A stretch of DNA of 64,000 nucleotides from Corticium candelabrum (GCF_963422355.1 NC_085105.1:4548651-4612650); one strand, 5' to 3'. Numbered from the stretch's first letter, positions 41,301-52,621 are shown. A program made the numbers and translations. The notes: generated by a model not told the origin, from the sequence alone.

Positions 41301-44300
41301 AAGTGGGGAAAGTGACACGGAGGGTATCAAACTCTGGACCGAGAAGATACGTCCCGACCTTATTAAAAAAACGCTGGTCTCAGATCTATTCGAGCATTGT
41401 CGCATACGTCTTACAAAAGTGACTCAGCGTAATCTATTGCAACAGAAGCTGAGAAACGTAAAATGTCATCAGTAGGTCATAACCTTTGCTCCGGTCCACC
41501 CACTGTCAAGGTTATAAAACATACCGAAATTACGTCCTATTAGACAAATGTAATCTATAGTCTAGACAATAACGATACTACTTTTAGAAATTCTTGCCGG
41601 TGTTCAAGAGGTGCGCTATCACGGTTCGACTCTTGGCGAATTTCCTGTGCGTACTGGTTGCGTTGTCGAATGTATCCCAATTGGAAAGATTTCATTGCAG
41701 ACCAGTATATCCTTTCTCCCAATAAAGTCATGACCATGGCTGCCACTTGCGGCCATACCGTTATGGTGCACCTAGCTCGACAACTCTGCCCCACTCAGGT
41801 CTAAGAAGCTATAAACATGACTGCATACGGTGGTCATACACAAGTCGAGCGATTGTGTCACAACTATGACAAGGTCGATATCAACGAAGTCATGGTATGG
41901 GCCGCAGAAGATGGTCATCAAACCCTCCTATACAAAGATTATATGCCATGGTAAAAATTATGGATTTGAAACTTTGCATAAAAAACTGCTTGCAGTGTAG
42001 CCTAAAACATTTGAATCGGAAGTTGTTCTGTTCCATGCAAACTTAGATAGGCAGGGTTTTCTAAATGTTCTCCTCACGTAGTAGATAAAGCTCTGTCGCA
42101 AATTATGGCGCGTTATGTGTGTCATAATTCCGTCGGCTGGGCTGCGCTAACTCGTCGGCTGGGCTGAGATATCATGTTACCACAACTAAGACTATAAAAC
42201 TAAGGGGTAGAAGCGTACCACGTTTGTAGTCTGTACAATTATGTCAACAGATATTGACATTTGCATTGTTTAATTGTTTGCATGAGGAGTAACAAGCCTA
42301 AGCAATTGTATTTATCTGTGTGCTACTCTGTAGTGTACACTGAAAAAGCTGAAAGAACAAGCTGCTGAATGCAAAGATACACTAGTCAGCACTTCAACGT
42401 CATTCGCTTTCTAACCCGTGTATACTCTTCATATGTGTATGTCGACTTTTTCTAGGAGTGTCCAGACTGCCATGAGCCAGTTTCTTCTGATCTCATTTCT
42501 CAACTTCGCAGACTCCTGGAGTTCGTCTTTCCTGCAGAAACTGTATTTGCCGACAGTACATCTGCGCAAGAATTTGAAGAAGACGCAAAACTTGCAACTG
42601 GTGGAGTATTCCATGTCAACATGCTAGACGGAAAGTTCTGTGAGATACCGTACAACCCATCGCAAAAGATAAGAGACCTAAAGCAACTTTTACAGAAGCA
42701 GTTGGATGTCCCAGTAGAAAAACAAAGGCTAGTCTTTAAATCACGTCTTATAAAGGTAAGTATATAAAGTAAAGATTGTAGACATTCATGTGATTGTCAA
42801 CCTAAGTGCAAACAGATATTTCACATCGTACTATATTGTATCTCCATGCCTGCACTATGTATGCATGATGATCCGTTTCCTACCGTACAGCAACACCACG
42901 TTTAGCGACTTGATATGACCACCCTGTATTCTATGTCACTATATCGTTCTGCCTTGGCGTCGTTGTATTGAAATACAGTAGTACTAACGCCCGTGGCGTT
43001 GTCCTCAAGTTTGGGAATAAATAAATTCAACTTCTAAGCAAGTCCATTTCTCGCAAAGCCACGGCCATTTTCTACTTTCTGCTTTCCTCGCTCACAGTTT
43101 CTAGACATGTATTATTATTAAAGCAAATGTAGTATCGATTTTAGGTTACAAATAAAATTGCAGCACTAAGCGCCGTCAGTGTTCGTAAAGAAGTGGAAAC
43201 AGTCCCTGCCAAAAAGGGTTTCAAGGCTCTCTACAATCTCAAATTAAATTGGCATCTCGATGACAACAAAACCCTATGTAAAATACTAGATCAGTGCAAA
43301 GAATAAGTGGAAAAAGTGGGGAGTGCATGCAAATCGTAGGCAGCGGAGCCGTTGAAGATTCCATTCTCCAGTCAATCAGGTTGTCGAACTTAGACTTAAT
43401 TAATTAAAAAATAATTGATGGATAGGCTTCTGCCTTTTTGATGCGGTCTTCTTTGACTCTGCCATTGCCGGATAGCGTAGCAAGCGGCTTTTAAAAGTGA
43501 TGGGCATCCGTATTGCACGTGTCCACGACACTGGATTTATCATACTGAAATGGTATGATGTGTACTAGCAAAGAGATAGTCAACGTCGTCGTCAACAAAC
43601 TACACTATGATTAACATAGGCGGACTGTCTATAGTAACTTGATTGTTATAGTTCTGCTTGAGGCGGAGTGACACGCCTAAAATGTTTGGAGAGCTATAAC
43701 CTCCCGATCCCCTCCCGATCCCCTCCCGATCCCCTCCCGATCCCCTCCCCTCCCCTCCCCTCCCCTCCCCTCCCCTCCCCTCCCCTCCCCTCCCCTCCCC
43801 TCCCCTCCCCTCCCCTCCCCTCCCCTCCCCTCCCCAGATGCTATGCCGGTTACTGTCTGTCACTACTATATACTACTATTGTTTGGCGACGTGACGTTGT
43901 CGACACCATGCATGCACGGCTGCAATGTGCATCAGCCGATTCCTTTGTCCGTTAGTTTCAGTTGCCGTTCCTAGCACAGGGTGGGTAGTACCCTAAAGTG
44001 ATTGTCCAGGTTTATGAAACGTTCTTTGTTTGCTTACAGTCGTTTTCAGATGATCGTAAAATGACATGTGTGAGTGATTATGAAATCAAGCCTGGAGATC
44101 AGCTCTACCTTATGCAACTTATGTACGCTATTAAAGAAGGCTCAAATCTCAAGCACGTCATTATGAAACTGCAGTGGAACTGGGTAGGTGGAATAGATTA
44201 TTTGGATGGAAGTGCTCTTGTGTTTAACGGAGATCAGCACATCGGTATCATTGACTATAATAATCGAAACAGTGCTGCCTTTATTGGAGTCTCCGCACTC

Positions 44301-44669
44301 ACACATTCTGGAGACGTTTTGGAACGAGATCAACAGCTGGGGCAGCATACAATAAATGTGTTTCTTGACAAGATACCAGATTCAGTGACGAATGTCTTTT
44401 TTACGTTGTCAGCTTGGGATGCGCCAAGTATGGGAGCGTTTCGCAATCAAGCTGTTGCACTAGTTGATAGTTCAAACCCAGACAAGACTGAGCCTCTTGG
44501 TGACAAAGTGGTTTTTTCAAATATAGCCTCTTCACAAGCTCTTGTCATGAGTCGACTTTATCGAATGGAAGGAGGCTGGGACGTTGTTGCTGTTGGAAAG
44601 ACATCAAGAGGAAATGCAAAAAACTATGATCCTCTAGTAGCAACTATAAGAAATTTACCAAGCCTGTAG
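38364..44669 (+). CDS. RING finger - ubiquitin-like - TerD domain fusion protein
   Basis: Four exons: 38,364-38,462, 42,334-42,384, 42,456-42,755 and 44,040-44,669 (stop TAG). All junctions are phase 0, giving 359 residues. Residues 3-55 form a RING-type zinc site: C3-x2-C6, C24-x-H26-x4-C31-x2-C34, C52-x2-C55. Residues about 101-180 match the ubiquitin fold (VFHVNMLDGKFCEIP at the start, EKQRLVFKSRLI mid-domain, VSDYEIKPGDQLYL near the end); this domain is itself split by intron 3. There is no C-terminal GG after it, so it is a built-in domain rather than a conjugated tag. Residues about 188-355 match TerD (LQWNW..GIDYLDGSALVF, LTHSGDVL, FFTLSAWDA.SMGAFRNQ, LYRMEGGWDVVAVGK), a calcium-binding family known from bacterial tellurite/stress operons and found in scattered eukaryotes. 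A RING suggests E3 ubiquitin ligase activity; substrate and trigger are unknown. The donor of exon 2 (GTCAGC) is weak. Introns and neighbouring animal-type genes argue against bacterial contamination. Confidence 0.8.
40509..40640. mobile_element. 132-bp foldback MITE
   Basis: The ends GTATATCTGGCGTCA and TGACGCCAGATATAC are perfect inverted repeats, and the complementarity continues imperfectly inward (CCATATTTT/AAATATGG). It is too short to code. Confidence 0.8.
40740..41480 (+). pseudogene. Unidentified virus-like gene relics in intron 1
   Basis: Plus-strand frames read MYTQIGNRALSMLL...NIDLGKTITQPVAK (40,921-41,148) and, in another frame, DRFIEIVKKPVGICKDVITH (about 41,165-41,225) and KIRPDLIKKTLVSDLFEHCR (about 41,345-41,405). 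They look like former coding sequence, interrupted by stops, directly upstream of the ankyrin-type fragment that also occurs in the 11-kb units. No family recognised. Confidence 0.35.
41560..41955 (+). pseudogene. Ankyrin-type repeat fragment, third copy, in intron 1
   Basis: The + strand reads QEVRYHGSTLGEFPVRTG (about 41,610), MTMAATCGHTVMVHLARQL (about 41,730), then TAYGGHTQVERLCHNYD and VDINEVMVWAAEDGHQ (41,820-41,920). This matches the N-terminal block and first ankyrin units of the relics at 5,428 and 16,232. It is isolated from any other 11-kb-unit sequence that I could recognise, so it is an independent insertion or an old remnant of a related element. Confidence 0.7.
42756..44039 (+). 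other. Intron 3 of the RING-UBL-TerD gene
   Basis: Donor GTAAGT, acceptor TTGCTTACAG. It contains a possible alternative terminal exon (43,145-43,306) and the C-rich repeat at 43,701-43,835. Nothing else is supported. Confidence 0.7.
43701..43835. repeat. (CTCCCGATCCC)n followed by (TCCCC)n
   Basis: Four copies of an 11-bp unit grade into about 19 copies of the 5-bp unit TCCCC. The complementary strand is (GGGGA)n, a classic G-quadruplex-forming pattern. Confidence 0.95.
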
Positions 44670-46730
44670 ACTAGTTTTCTATGGGTAACATGTTGTTACT
44701 TACCTCTAACTACTGTCATTTGTTTAGTAAAACTATAATATTCTTGTGTGTTCTAGAGAATACTTTTTGAGTCATTGTATTAGACAAGCATTCAATTGAA
44801 ATCTAGGAATTGCTTATAGTTTGTAGAAAATGCAATGTTTGGAGAGTACCGAACGACAGAAAACTAATTAGGCATGCAATTACAGTGTACATGGATAACT
44901 TGTGAAACTAAATGTTTAGCATTACATGACTCTCATGAATTGATTCTAACGTGTGGCCTGAGAGCGGTATGATTCACGTGACTTGATCAGACCTCTGATG
45001 ATCTCGGATTCCCAAAAGTCAGAGACATCGTCTAATATCCGCTCACTTGCTTTAATGTCACTGTTTACCAGTATTGCACTGGTTTTACAAGTGTACTACA
45101 CATAAAGAAACCTTAAAAGCACACTACTGACTCATCTTGTAATGTGTATCTAGTCACTGCAAGCTACGTCACTACTAGTAGACGTCATCTAGCGTACATT
45201 CACTCTCTCAACAAGGCCAAATAGCAATTCTGCCTCCAGTATTAAGAAAATGAGACGTCACGGACGGTCACATACGACTACTTCCAAAGACGTAGCCGTC
45301 GGTCCGGTTGGTCCAGTACCAGAGCGCTTTCCAATACTTCTACTTTCACCAACAGACCATTCCCGGCAACTTCCAAAATAGGGCATGATTATCCGAGGCC
45401 CAAATATCTGGGCTAAGGACATAGTAGTCGTCTGGCCGACAACCGTCGTACAACCGTACGACTGTATTTATACTCGATTAGCGCAGATGCAAATTAAGCT
45501 ATTCCGACCAATAGACGAGAAGTGGTGTCATTACCGACCAATAGACGAACGTGATGTCATCATGAGGCTCCACCTTTCTTTGTTTGGTAGCTGCTACGAG
45601 AATTCGGTCATCTGGCGTCCATCCTGTACGTCCTTAATTTGCTTTACATAAGGGTTTAGCACATAGAAACAACGCCTAGTTTAAACATTTGCAAGTGCAT
45701 GTTTTCCCACCAATAAACAAGCGTCTAGAGAGCGAAGGCGCAAAATTCAGGTGCCATGTGATACGTGCACCACTGCTAGAACACAGAAGTGTATTCTAAG
45801 CACTAAAATTGGTGTAAAGAGCTTGCAACAATAGTGATGCTTGATGCAGTGCAGAATAGCATGTAGCTGTACCTGACTTGTAACATTTTGCTTGTTCCAC
45901 AGTGTTTCTGCATAGTGGTTCTGCAGTCTGACAGCTTGAATTTTCGGAGTGCAAATCACTAGTGTCGTCTTCAACAAAAAATTTGGCACTCCACAGGAAT
46001 TTGCGAAGGGGAACGTGCATTGTCCATGACAGCGCGTCTGTTTATCGGACGAAGCGACTGACCTGTACGCAAGTATGGAGATGCTTTGCACCTTTGTTTA
46101 GCTGAGACGAGTGGGTTGGGCTAAAACCTCAGGATGCAAAGCATTATCACGTGACGAGTTATGTGATTACATACACTGGCGGAGGGCATAGCACTGTAAT
46201 GTGCTTCTCTATTCATTAGATAAGATTTATTTAATCACTCTGAGACAGCCTCATATCAAGTGCCTACAGTCCCGCGGATCGGAACGCATACAGCTCGTAC
46301 TAAAACTGTTCATTCTGATTGTAGAATAACAGAAGTGAAACCAGATGGTGTTGCGCATGCTTCTTTCACCTCCCTCTAATGCCTCATCACCCTATGAAAT
46401 TATTGTTTCCTATGAGATCAACCCTTCTGGGAGTCTAAGAACAAACCGTGTGCTGCATATCATACTCTGCACAGACCCAATACATGAACTTTTTGTTTCC
46501 TAAGAGATCCTTCTGGAAGTATAGAATTAACCGTGTGGTGCATCATACTCTGCACAAATCCAATGCATAGTTTTTTACCTGGCCGCCTTTTCACTACGAT
46601 GTCGCTCAAGACGTGGCACTCTGTCAATAAAAACATTACGTAACAGGAGAAAATATTGTCTCTTGTGTCTGTCTGCACATGTGCGTCTGTGGGTGCTTGC
46701 TGATTTTCAACCGGACCACTTCCAAACTGC
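44670..46730. other. Intergenic region
   Basis: 3' flank of the TerD gene and spacer before the retrotransposon. No canonical AATAAA is seen close after the stop. Short repeats of ACCAATAGACGA occur at about 45,510-45,550, and a two-copy tandem repeat at 46,404-46,585. Open frames here are short and unsupported. Confidence 0.5.
46404..46585. repeat. Two-copy tandem repeat, unit about 90 bp
   Basis: Both copies begin TGTTTCCTA.GAGATC and contain AACCGTGTG.TGCAT and CATACTCTGCACA. Confidence 0.8.
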
Positions 46731-46734
46731 CGGT

Positions 46735-46951
46735 TGTAACACGCTGCTATACCTCTGTGTAAACCACTGCTTACGAGAACGCTTACTAACCCGCCAACTC
46801 ACTACGTACATGCGCACTAGTCCATATCCAACGTTATACATGTCCCGTATACATGTCTACACACTATCTACTCTCTACATCTCCTCCTCTTTGTCTAAGC
46901 GCCAGACATCTGTTTACTCATAGCTATTGGCCTGGTCACAGGCACAACACA
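46735..46951 (-). repeat. 3' LTR of the gypsy-type element
   Basis: On the minus strand the segment starts TGTGTTGTGCC and ends GCGTGTTACA, the TG...CA form of an LTR. Its last ~140 bases recur at 52,484-52,621. Confidence 0.7.
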
Positions 46952-49900
46952 CGTAGTTATTAAGGTACGCAGATTTCTTGAGCTGCCGACCATAAGAGCT
47001 GCTGCACGTGCTAAAAGTCGCTGCCTCGTCGTTTAATAGATGTATTTTGTGGAGGTTTGGGTCCCATCCGCTCCTCCTGAGGTGGTGTTTTGAGCCGGCG
47101 CTGGCTGCTGTTCTTGTGTTTCAGACGGGCTCTGTGCTAGCTACTACGTGGTTCCTGCAATGAAATCTCCACATCAGTAGACCCTCCACTGCATATGCTT
47201 TCTCGGTTTTGGGCAGGGCTTGCCGATTCCATCGATAACATGGAGTTGGAAGTTAAACTGCAACGCGAACGACGTAAGAGCGAGGTGCAGCCAAATTGAC
47301 CACAGTGGCCTTGGTCCACGTTTTGGAGTCCTTAGAGGTTGGTTGTAACCACGTCCCCGGGCAATAAAGACGGAAGGTCCTTTGCGTCGCTGTTGAATAT
47401 TCTGCTTGCTTGTGCTTTGCGCTTGAAAACGGCTGGTCATTGCTGCAACTGCATGGGCTTCAGCTGGTCCTTGTGGATAGGGAGGAGGGTTTGTGTACAA
47501 CGACTCATTAAGCGTTGTGCTGGACTGCTGGCCAAGCCTTGGGATGGTGTGTTACGTCAGTCAAATAGTGATAGCCAGAGGTCATGTGCTGTCGTCTTGG
47601 CTTTTGCCATGAGCTGCCTAACCGTTTTGACCGCATTTTTGGCCTTGCCGTTGCTTTTTGGTGGTAAGGGTTGCTTGTGACGTGGCTGATACTCCATACT
47701 TTTGCGAACTGGGTGAATTCAGCGGACGTGAACTAAGTTCATTGTCCGTAATTAGCATTTTGCGGAATTCCTTGCTTAGCAAAGTGTTGCTTCAGCTTGT
47801 AAATGACGGCAGCACTCGTAGTGGTTTCTAGGCAGTCGACTTCGAGGAAGTTGCTGAAATAGTCTACCGTCATTAGATAGCCGTTATCGTTGAGAGTCAT
47901 TTGGTCAGTTCCAATGTTATAGCCCAGGGGCAAGTAGGAGTGTCGTGGTGGAGAAGTATCTCTTTCTGTTTCCGGTTTTGGTGCGTTTGGCAGACATCTC
48001 ATTTGCTTACCTAATACCGAATGCCATTCGCCATGCCAGGCCAGAAGACGCATTCTTTGACTCTTCGAATGCAGCCTTCTGTTCCTCTATGTATGACTAG
48101 TAAATGCGGCCCAATGTGTATGAGCGGAAAGACTGTGGAATCACACACTGCCTGCCCCGGTAGATCACGCCTTGCTCGACAACTAGCTGATTTCGGAAGG
48201 GATAGCATGGACGAAGACACGGAGGTAACAGCTGTTTTGAGTCGGGCCATCCTTAAGATATGGCTGTGCACGGTGACTGGGATGTCTCATCTTGGGTGGT
48301 AGCAAGCGCTATATCCTGGAGTTTGCCTGAAGTAACGAAGAAAGACGTGACTGTTTCCAATAGCTCTAGATTCTTCTCAAACTGAGAGCGGGTGTGAAAT
48401 ACCTCTGCGGGACAGTCATTGTCCACGTTCCAGTGTGGAAGAGATGTGCGGGATAGCATGTCTGCAATCAAGAGTTCTCTGTCTTGTTTGCAGATGACAC
48501 GCGCGTGGTATCGCTGTAAGTGCATGAGCATCCGTTGGAGTCTTTGCGGTGTCTCCTGCAAGGGCTTGAGAAAAATCATCTCCGGCAGCTTGTGGTCCGT
48601 ATAAACTTCAATGAGGCCTCCATATGTGTACACGTATTGGTAAAACCGCTCCATGCCGTACACTATAACAGAGCTCGTGCTCAATTTGTGCATAGCGCGT
48701 TTCTGCATCCGTGAGAGCTCTGCTAGCATACAAGACTGGCTGACGCTGTTACAGTAACACTGTGCCCAAGCCCATGCTAGAGGCGTCGCATTGGAGGACG
48801 GTAGGCTCTGTTGGGTCAAAGAAAATGAGTATGGGAGCGCTGGTTATGGCCGTTTTGAAGGTCTGTAGCGCGTGGTGCGCATTGGTGGTCCACTGCCAGG
48901 CAGTGCCTGGTCTTGTGAGAAGCCTCAACGGTCTCATTTCTGTCAGCCGTGGTAGGTAATGGGCCAGGTAATAGACAGGACCCAAAAAACGTTGAAGCTC
49001 TTCCACGTTTGCTGGTTGTGGCATATCGATGATTGCTTGGACTTTGGCTGGATCCATCTTGAGGCCTTGAGCTGTAAGAATATGGCCCATGTATGTGACT
49101 TCCTGCTGTCGTAGGCGGAGTCTTGCCTTGTTTAGCTTGATGCTCTGCCCTTGTGTCTGCAGCGCCCTATGAGACTTCTGAGATTCCTGTCATAATCCTT
49201 GATCACAGTCTCGTGGTCTGGGCCCTTGCTGTGATCAAGATATCGTCAGCAATAACGTGTACTCCCCGCACACATTCCAGCACTTGATTGACTGCTCGCT
49301 GAAATATTTCTGTCGCTGGCGAATGCCAAACGGCAGTCTCAGTCATTCTATATCGACCCCAAGGGGTTCCAAACGTGGAGAGTAGACTAGAGTCCCGGAT
49401 CTAATCTCGGTCGTTTTCCTAATCTCAGTCACTCGTTCTCTGCCAAATAGCTGCAGCCAGACCTAGCTGCTACGCCAGCGTCATAGTCCTACTGGATAGC
49501 AACTAGGTAGAGCGGGTCACGTCAGTATCCGTCCTAACGTTGTTGCTGTAGAACTTGAAAACTGATCGCATCTATTCTCGGTCACAGAGTATCATATCTC
49601 GGTCAGTGCTTGCCATCTCGTTTCTACAAATCCGTTTGAGACGCAAGTCATCTCTGTCGATAGGCTCCTTATATGACTTCCTTTCGCCAAATTGTCGGTT
49701 TTGTCTTGTCAACCTCTACTCTCGCAGACAACGAAGAAGACGGATGACTCACGGGACATGATCTCGGTCACCTGATCTCGAGTGATTTTCTCTCTTCAGA
49801 CGCAAATCTTGGGCGTTCTTTGGCTAATGTTATAGTCATCACCGCTGGCTACTAGACCTACGGGGTGATGTTAGTGGTCATCGTACTGTTGTTACGGCAG

Positions 49901-52483
49901 AACGTGAAATGTGAGAGACAAATACTCGGACATCTGGGATCATATCTCGATCAGTCGCTTTCATCGCGTTTCTACAAGACGAATTGAGACGTTAGTCATG
50001 TCTGTTGAAAGGTTCGCTTTGGATGTTTATGCCACTGAATAGACGGTTTTGTCTCTTCCGTTTTTCTGTTGCAGGGCGGTGGGAAAGGTGGTCGACCTAC
50101 GGGACCTAATCTCGGTCACGGTATGAGCGCACTTCTGGGGTTCTACACCTTTCAGGTAAGTGGTCTTACCTTCATTGGGCATTGTACATACGGTCACAGT
50201 CGACTAAGGCTGATTGAAAGTGTTTTGTAGTGAATTTGTAGAACTATAGCAGATTCTAGTAACTAGACTGTGTTGGCAAACGTTAGTTGTCCTGTCTAAA
50301 CTATGTTTTTGAATAATAGTTAAGATAACCTTTATTTAGTACATGTGGTTTAGTGCTAATTAGCAAATTTTGTGAGTGATATATTGATCATCATGGAGAT
50401 AAACATTGAATCTATTCTGGCACAAGTTGAATGTCACAAGAGTATGTCAGGACTCTGCATACTTGTAAACTGTGTACGTACTACGATCTTGTTGATTGTA
50501 AGATTTTAGCTACATTAGTTATTATCAACAACATGCACTGCTTAGCTAATTAGCTAATTCTATACACAGAAGGTTAGTTGGATATCTTTACTGGACTAAT
50601 TATCATAACTGTCTCAGAATCAGAACTGTGTCATGAGAAAGATTGTTTTCTCTTTGGCAACATGTCACCATTTTCATAAGTTCTCAGCATAACTCTCCTA
50701 GGGATAAAAGTAAAAAGCAGTTTGTGTGCAATTCTACTTGATAAAATCATCAATCATCCCATCCAAAATAAAGAATCATTATATCTGCCAGTCAAGAATG
50801 TAGAAACAAGTAGGAATACTCTCTGGTTAACTGCCAACAAAATGTGAAAATTCAGAGTCATCACGTTGCAAGTTTGAAGTGCTAAAAATAGTAAGTTAAA
50901 CACACAAATTCGTGACAATATAGCTTTAGAACAACAGTACACTAAAAATCACACAATACAACCTACTCAGGAACCCGTCTTGATCAAAATCGCGTGACCG
51001 AGATTATGTCCGGTACGCCATCACCTTTCTCACCGCCCTGCAACAGTAGAAACTGAAGAGACAAAAAACCGGCTATTCAGTGGCATAAACATCCAAAGCG
51101 AACCTTTCAACAGACATGACTAACGTCTCAATTCGTCTTGTAGAAATGCGATGAAAGCGACTGACCGAGATATGATCCCAGATGTCCGAGTATTTGTCTC
51201 TCACATTTCACGTTCTGCCGTACCAATAGTACCATTAGCACTAACATCACCCCGTAGATATATTAGCCAGCGGTGATGACTATAACATTAGCCAAAAGAA
51301 CGCCCCAGATCTGCGTCTGAAGAGAGAAAATCACTCGAGATCAGGTGACCGAGATTACGTCCCGTGAGTCATCCGTCTTCTTCGTTGTCCGCGAGAGTAG
51401 AGGTTGACAAGACAAAACCGACAATTTGGCGAAAGGAAGTCATATAAGGAGCCTATCGACAGAGATGAATTGCGTCTCAAACGGATTTGTAGAAACGAGA
51501 TGGCAAGCACTGACCGAGATATGATACTCTGAGACCGAGAATAGATGCGATCAGTTTTCAAGTTCTACAGCAGCAACGTTAGGACGGATGCTGACGTGAC
51601 CCGCTCTACCTAGTTGCTATCCAGTAGGACTATGACGCTGGCGTAGTAGCTAGGTCTGGCTGCAGCTATTTGGCAGAGAACGAGTGACCGAGATTAGGAA
51701 ATGTCCGAGATTAGATCCAGAACTCTACTATCCGTATCCAGAGCAAAGTGCCAGAATCCGTTTAGCACACTGCAGACTGAAAACACCTTGGCACGTGACA
51801 GTTGTGGTAGTAGCTCATCAATGATCATTGTAGAGTAGTGTTGTCGTTTGAGAGCTGTGTTCAATTGCTTGGGGTCTACACATATGCGAAAGGAGCCATT
51901 AGGTCTCTTTAACACCACCATCGCAGAGACCCAGTCGAGTTGGTTGATCCACTTGTGCAAGAACGCCAGCCTCCACGAGTCGCTGAAGTTCTGCGAGCAG
52001 TGGCTGCTGTAGAGCTATGGAGATTCGACGTACCAGTAGCTGGTTTGGCTGAACGGTTCAATCAATCTCGAGATGAACAGTTCCTGGAAGACGACCAAAT
52101 TTCCCGTCGAAAATATCTGGATACTGCGTCACAACATGTTGAGATGTGGCCAGTGCTGCAAGACAGCTTGGTAATATGTGCTGGATATTTTCATCGCATA
52201 AGATTCATCATTTAGATTGATGGGGCCCCAGAATTGACATACCAGGTAGTCTGTGTGTCCATGACAACAAAGTCGTCTTGATAGGTTGTTCCCGTCTTCG
52301 AATTGGTGACTGTAGCGATGGCCCTTCCGAAAGGGTTCAATGACAGATATATCATACAGTGTCAATCGTTGCCTTGAGGACTGGATCTGTAGCTTTTGTG
52401 GTATGTCTTGCTTTCAAATGATATTGCATGTAGCACCTGTGTCCACTTGAAATTTTACTCTCTGTCCTCCACTCCTGACACCA
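46952..52483 (-). mobile_element. Ty3/gypsy-type LTR retrotransposon, broken, with nested insertion
   Basis: On the minus strand: aspartic protease (FQVDTGATCNII at about 52,460-52,420), RT start (WVSAMVVLKRPNGSFRICVD, about 51,930), then a 2.34-kb insertion. RT resumes with STFGTPWGRYR (about 49,370) and the catalytic VIADDILI (about 49,240). FLGPVYYLAHYLPRLTEMRP (about 48,975) is the end of RT, followed by RNase H (VLQCDASSMGLGTVLL, YTDHKLPEMIF). The integrase zinc region (HRGTEGCIRRVKECVFWPGM, about 48,090) and the integrase core (DQMTLNDNGYLMTVDYFSNF, about 47,910) come last. The tail runs to about 47,100. No gag is present: protease follows the LTR almost directly. Frames are broken, so it is inactive. 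Confidence 0.9.
49388..51727. mobile_element. 2.34-kb transposon with long terminal inverted repeats, nested in the gypsy element
   Basis: The ends read TAGAGTCCCGGATCTAATCTC at the left and, on the other strand, TAGAGTTCTGGATCTAATCT at the right. The inverted arms extend to about 50,125 and from about 50,990, roughly 740 bp each. Nearly identical 68-codon frames in both arms (49,555-49,761 and 51,355-51,561) simply reflect the inversion. The arms carry many ATCTCGGTCA-type short repeats. The 860-bp centre is AT-rich and has no transposase. It splits the RT between DTDS and STFGTPWGRY. The target duplication could not be settled. Confidence 0.85.
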
Positions 52484-52621
52484 TGTAACACGCTGCTATA
52501 CCTCTGTGTAAACCACTGCTTACTATCCCGCCAACTCACTACGTACATGCGCATTAGTCCATATCCAACGTCAATTACACATGTCCCCTATACATGTCTA
52601 CACACTATCTACTCTCTACAC
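52484..52621 (-). repeat. Truncated 5' LTR of the gypsy-type element
   Basis: Matches 46,735-46,885, including the terminal TGTTACA. The upstream part of the LTR is missing; homology stops at about 52,621. The adjoining internal sequence begins TGGTGTCAGGAGTGGAGG, which resembles a tRNA primer-binding site. Confidence 0.7.

Larger units (their letters stand above)
38463..42333 (+). other. Intron 1 of the RING-UBL-TerD gene
   Basis: A 3.87-kb intron with donor GTAAGA and acceptor TCTGTAG. It carries a diverged, inverted copy of the 5.7/16.5-kb dispersed segment (about 39,845-39,990), a small foldback element (40,509-40,640) and virus-like relics (40,740-41,955). Otherwise no gene is seen. Confidence 0.7.

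Noticed and set aside
43600..43863. Gly/Glu/Arg repeat frame on the minus strand
   Set aside because: It is the translation of the (TCCCC)n repeat within an intron.
44040..44669. TerD exon as possible bacterial contamination
   Set aside because: It is spliced in phase to an upstream ubiquitin-like exon with consensus borders, and the fold of the ubiquitin-like domain is completed only by joining the two exons.
49555..49761. Sixty-eight-codon frame found twice (also 51,355-51,561), suggesting a conserved gene
   Set aside because: Both copies lie in the inverted arms of one transposon, so the identity reflects the inverted repeat and not selection.
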